DNA from: Planctomycetaceae bacterium
GTDB lineage: Bacteria; Planctomycetota; Phycisphaerae; Phycisphaerales; SM1A02
NCBI GenBank assembly: GCA_027488265.1
Contig: JAIYCA010000311.1
Coordinates: 1-7,966 of the forward strand
Reading direction: 5' to 3'
DNA: 7,966 nt
The position numbers and the translations under genes were made by a program. How positions within the stretch are numbered: the first letter of the stretch is position 1; the number at the start of each line of letters is the position of its first letter. The notes under the pieces are model-generated. The model did no database searches. It was not told the origin of the DNA and was given only the letters and a program-made list of their open reading frames with translations. Below, in pieces: positions 5,487 to 7,966 of this stretch.

Positions 5487-5490
5487 CTCC
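5487..5490 (-). promoter_or_regulatory. Shine-Dalgarno site of the small proline-rich gene
   Basis: GGAG on the minus strand lies 8 bases before the ATG at 5478. Most other starts in this window have no comparable site, so it is decisive for placing this start. Confidence 0.75.
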
Positions 5491-5495
5491 AAAGT

Positions 5496-5527
5496 TCGAC
5501 AGATACGAACTCGACAGGTACCAACAA
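5496..5527 (-). promoter_or_regulatory. Direct repeat and possible promoter upstream of the small gene
   Basis: TCGACAGATAC (5496-5506) and TCGACAGGTAC (5511-5521) are near-identical direct copies 15 bp apart. On the minus strand TATCTG (5505-5500) could be a weak -10, with TTGTTG (5527-5522) 16 bp further upstream as a -35; the transcript would have a leader of about 15 bases ending in the GGAG site. The repeats would then sit over the promoter, as repressor sites do. The promoter match is poor and the assignment is tentative. Confidence 0.35.
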
Positions 5528-5752
5528 GAAGCACAAACAACGGGCACGGACGGAGAAGTACGGTGAGGTACGCCAACCTGCCGTATCCGAATCGGCCGAG
5601 AAGCATGCGAGGTTTGGCAAAGATGACGATTCCGCGTGTTTTTTCGGAGCGCCCCGCGTACGTCCGACGTGCAAGCGGCAGACCCCGCACCGACTTTGGC
5701 CAACCGCAGCCACCGTCATTCGGCGACGGCACAGGGGAGAAGCCATAGACTG

Positions 5753-5777
5753 CGGCCCGCTGGATGGGATCGGGCCG
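5753..5777. repeat. 7-bp perfect inverted repeat upstream of the tricorn-like gene
   Basis: CGGCCCG (5753-5759) and CGGGCCG (5771-5777) face each other across 11 bp, extended by one G-T pair. It lies about 86 bp upstream of the ATG at 5864. It could be an operator or leader hairpin, or chance in GC-rich DNA. Confidence 0.35.
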
Positions 5778-5863
5778 TCGCGCGATTGCCGTGACCGCTC
5801 GCAACGAGCCCAACCACGTCGTTCGCTCGCCACCAATCTGCACCGAACCACTTGCATCGAATC

Positions 5864-7966
5864 ATGTCCAACGCATTCGCCTCCCGTCGGAACTTCCTGA
5901 GCCCAACCTTCGCAGCCAGCGCCGCTTCGGCGCTCGTCGCGGCAGTCTGTGCGTGTGGCGCAGCGGCCTCGAACGTCGATTTGCCGCGCTATCCCGCGCT
6001 GTCTCCTGATGGTTCGACGGTCGTCTTCACGTGGCGAGGTGATCTTTGGCGCGCCCCGACGGCAGGCGGCGCGGCCACGCGGCTCACCGCGAATCCCGCA
6101 AACGAAACGCGCAGCGGCTTTACGCCCGATGGCGCGCGCATCGTCTTTGAAAGCGATCGTGAGGGCGTCAAGAACCTCTGGTCGATGGCCACCGACGGCA
6201 GCGATCTTCGCCAGATCACCGAAATCGACGCGCCGTTCGCGCTCGCGTCGGTCGGCATGCTCGAAGGAAAGCCTGTCGCCTTCATCGATACAACGGTCGA
6301 GGGCGACCTTTACCGCTCGTCGCGGCCGTACGTCGTGTCCATCGAAGGTGGCACGCCGGTGCGACTCCACGACGCGTTCGGCGGTGCGGCCAACGCGTCG
6401 ACTGACGGCGCGCGCGTTCTCTTCGAACGCGGCGGCTCGGGCTGGTCGCGCCGCGGCTACAACGGCCCCGACAACCGCAACGTGTGGCTCTTTGATGTGG
6501 CGGCGAAGAGCTTCGCCCCGCTGACGAAGTACGACGGCAACGATGGATTGCCGCGCTTCATCTCGGCGGATGAATACGTCTACATCTCCGATCGCGGCAC
6601 GGGCACGCTCAACCTCTTCCGCGCGAAGGTGGGCGACGCGCTCGACGCGGGCAAGCGACTCACGGATTTCGACGGCGCAGACATCCACGGTCTCGCGGTC
6701 TCGGCTGATGGCAAGACCGCGGTGTTTGGTGTCCTTGGCGATCTCTGGCGGATCGATCTTTCGAAGGATGGCGCATCGCCTGAGAAACTCGCCTTCACCG
6801 CCGCGGCCGATACGTTCGCCGATCGCGAGTTCAAGCAAGTCGGGCGCGCTCCGAGCGAAATCGCGCTGTCGCCCGATGGAAAGACGATGGCGTTCATCGC
6901 CGATGGCGACGTCTTCGTGCGCGCCACCGAAGACAAGGCGCCGACGCGCCGTGTCACCGAAGGCGAAGGTCGCGAGCGTGACATCGCGTGGTCGGCCGAT
7001 GGTTTGACGCTCTACTTTGCGAGCGACATGGACGATGGCGCGGAAGGTTCGGGCGATTCGCTCTTCGCGGCGAAGGTTGCTGAAACGCGCAGCGAGGCGC
7101 GCGAGCGCGGCAAGTTGAAGAAGCCTGAAGCGACGAAGCCCGAGACGAAACCCGAGACGAAGCCTGAAGTGAAGGCCGAGCCGAAGCCTGAGGTAGGCGC
7201 TGCGCCCGCAAGCGAAACGCCCGCAACAGCACCCGAAGCGGCGAAGCCCGCAGAAGCGCAAGCGGAGAAGAAGCCCGCGGAGAGTAAGACTGAGAAGCCG
7301 GCCGAAAGGCCAGCGGAGAAAAAGGATCCGAAGCTCGACAGCGGTCGATGGGCTGACGCGGTGCGATTCGATGTGACGCCGCTCGTCGCTGGGCCGCACA
7401 ACGATCGTCGCCCTGTCGCGTCGCCTGATGGCAAGACGCTCCTCTTCATGCGCGATCTCGCGGATCTCACGCGCCTCGATCTCGCGACGGGCGAAGTCAA
7501 GGTGATCCATCCTGGTTGGGATGACGAGACCGAAGTGGTCTTCTCGCCCGATGGCACGCTCATCGCGCTGGCCGAACACGACCAAGATTTCAACAAGGAT
7601 ATTTGGATTCTCGCGGCCGACGGCTCGAAGCCCGCCGTCAACGTCACGCGTCACCCCGACAACGACGGAAGCCCGCGGTTCTCTGCCGACAATCGCATGC
7701 TTGCCTTCACGAGCGAGCGCACGAACGAAGAATTCGACGTGTGGGTCGTGATGCTCGATCGCGATCTTGAGGGCTACTCCACGCGTGATCTCGAGCAGTA
7801 CTTCAAGGACGCGGCGGAAGCGCAGAAGAAGCGCAAGCCGCTCGAGGCCAAAGCTGAGGCGAAGCCTGAGGTGACGCCGGCGGCTCCCGCTCCGGCGGCA
7901 ACGACCGACGCGGCACCTGAAGCGAAAACTCCTGAAGCGAAAACTCCTGAAGCGAAAAATCCTGAA
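5864..7966 (+). CDS. Tricorn-protease-like exported protein, 3' end missing
   Basis: The frame stays open to the window end, giving the first 701 residues. Tricorn enzymes have two beta-propellers followed by C1, PDZ and a serine-protease C2 domain, and degrade peptides; the protease part is outside this window. The N-terminus has a twin-arginine motif (SRRNFL, 7-12), a hydrophobic Ala-rich stretch (15-34) and an Ala-rich cleavage region near 31-36, so Tat export is likely. Nine PD40-type blade motifs can be read, from LSPDGSTVVF (46-55) through LSPDGKTMAF and WSADGLTLYF to FSPDGTLIAL and FSADNRMLAF. The opening LPRYPALSPDG and GDLWRAP are typical of tricorn homologues. A Lys/Glu/Pro/Ala-rich insert (about 417-490) splits the second propeller, and a second such stretch begins near 656 after the last blade. 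The ATG at 5864 is chosen because the signal peptide starts there; no ribosome site is seen. A plain TolB-like or S9 propeller protein remains possible until the C-terminus is seen. Confidence 0.85.
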   Translation, partial: MSNAFASRRNFLSPTFAASAASALVAAVCACGAAASNVDLPRYPALSPDGSTVVFTWRGDLWRAPTAGGAATRLTANPANETRSGFTPDGARIVFESDREGVKNLWSMATDGSDLRQITEIDAPFALASVGMLEGKPVAFIDTTVEGDLYRSSRPYVVSIEGGTPVRLHDAFGGAANASTDGARVLFERGGSGWSRRGYNGPDNRNVWLFDVAAKSFAPLTKYDGNDGLPRFISADEYVYISDRGTGTLNLFRAKVGDALDAGKRLTDFDGADIHGLAVSADGKTAVFGVLGDLWRIDLSKDGASPEKLAFTAAADTFADREFKQVGRAPSEIALSPDGKTMAFIADGDVFVRATEDKAPTRRVTEGEGRERDIAWSADGLTLYFASDMDDGAEGSGDSLFAAKVAETRSEARERGKLKKPEATKPETKPETKPEVKAEPKPEVGAAPASETPATAPEAAKPAEAQAEKKPAESKTEKPAERPAEKKDPKLDSGRWADAVRFDVTPLVAGPHNDRRPVASPDGKTLLFMRDLADLTRLDLATGEVKVIHPGWDDETEVVFSPDGTLIALAEHDQDFNKDIWILAADGSKPAVNVTRHPDNDGSPRFSADNRMLAFTSERTNEEFDVWVVMLDRDLEGYSTRDLEQYFKDAAEAQKKRKPLEAKAEAKPEVTPAAPAPAATTDAAPEAKTPEAKTPEAKNPE
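7112..7335 (+). repeat. KPE-rich coding repeat (first linker of the tricorn-like protein)
   Basis: This part of the gene encodes a run of KPE, KPET and KPAE-like units, about 75 residues of alternating Lys and Glu with Pro and Ala. At the DNA level the units use different synonymous codons (AAGCCC, AAACCC, AAGCCT), so this repeat is old or kept for its amino-acid composition. It is probably a flexible charged linker exposed on the propeller surface. Confidence 0.75.
7916..7966 (+). repeat. In-frame 15-bp tandem repeat (PEAKT), cut by window end
   Basis: CCTGAAGCGAAAACT is repeated with starts at 7916, 7931 and 7946, with a fourth unit beginning at 7961. The first two units are identical and the third differs at one base, turning PEAKT into PEAKN. 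The array lies in the second charged linker of the tricorn-like protein and may continue past the window. Confidence 0.9.

Larger units (their letters stand above)
5479..5863. other. Intergenic region between divergent genes
   Basis: These 385 bp separate the small proline-rich gene (-) from the tricorn-like gene (+). Apart from the direct repeat near 5496-5521 and an inverted repeat at 5753-5777, I see no gene, RNA or strong promoter. A run of six T at 5639-5644 has no stem in front of it. The promoter of the tricorn-like gene should lie here but was not identified. Confidence 0.6.

Noticed and set aside
5639..5644. T6 run as an intrinsic terminator
   Set aside because: No GC-rich stem lies directly before it on the plus strand, and no gene ends there.
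5479..5703. N-terminal extension of the small proline-rich gene by 75 codons
   Set aside because: The inner ATG has a GGAG site at ideal spacing; the extension has a different, shadow-like composition and covers the likely promoter.
5453..7654. A very long minus-strand open frame of 733 codons
   Set aside because: It lies opposite the tricorn-like gene, its product is extremely arginine-rich with no domain, and the plus strand shows clear propeller motifs; it is a shadow frame of GC-rich coding DNA.

Overview
The window is GC-rich and densely coding. It most likely comes from a member of the Planctomycetota, probably the Phycisphaerae. This is inferred from gene content: a diaminopimelate aminotransferase of the DapL type, a tryptophan-glycine plus dockerin/EF-hand style of protein, an exported tricorn-like protease, and starts mostly without a Shine-Dalgarno sequence. 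No rRNA or tRNA gene was found to confirm it.

Layout, left to right. (1) At 2-760 (+) is the 3' part of a gene for a protein with four EF-hand loops, followed by a strong intrinsic terminator at 785-825. (2) At 761-1719 lies about 960 bp with no credible gene, crowded with hairpins and short tandem repeats of 12, 13 and 14 bp. It includes a 14-bp-stem hairpin plus T-run (1637-1674) in plus orientation that ends no recognised plus-strand gene. (3) At 1720-2958 (-) is dapL, for lysine and diaminopimelate synthesis. It diverges from (4) a class I SAM methyltransferase of the PmtA-like phospholipid N-methyltransferase type at 3052-3771 (+). The 93 bp between them hold two adjoining inverted repeats. 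(5) Converging on the methyltransferase is an M42-family metallo-aminopeptidase at 3866-5044 (-). It is preceded on the same strand by (6) a small proline-rich protein of unknown function at 5125-5478 (-). (7) Diverging from that, after a 385-bp intergenic region, is the 5' part of a tricorn-protease-like gene at 5864-7966 (+), which runs off the window. It has a twin-arginine signal peptide, at least nine PD40-type propeller motifs and two Lys/Glu/Pro-rich linkers, the second ending in an in-frame 15-bp repeat.

The genes do not form one pathway. DapL is housekeeping. The M42 peptidase (inside the cell) and the tricorn homologue (outside the cytoplasm) could both take part in peptide breakdown and lie near each other, but they are on opposite strands and a joint role is only a guess. 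The least explained parts are the hairpin and repeat region 761-1719, the inverted-repeat pair between dapL and the methyltransferase, and the small proline-rich gene. I did not see a clear new defence, mobile or biosynthetic system.
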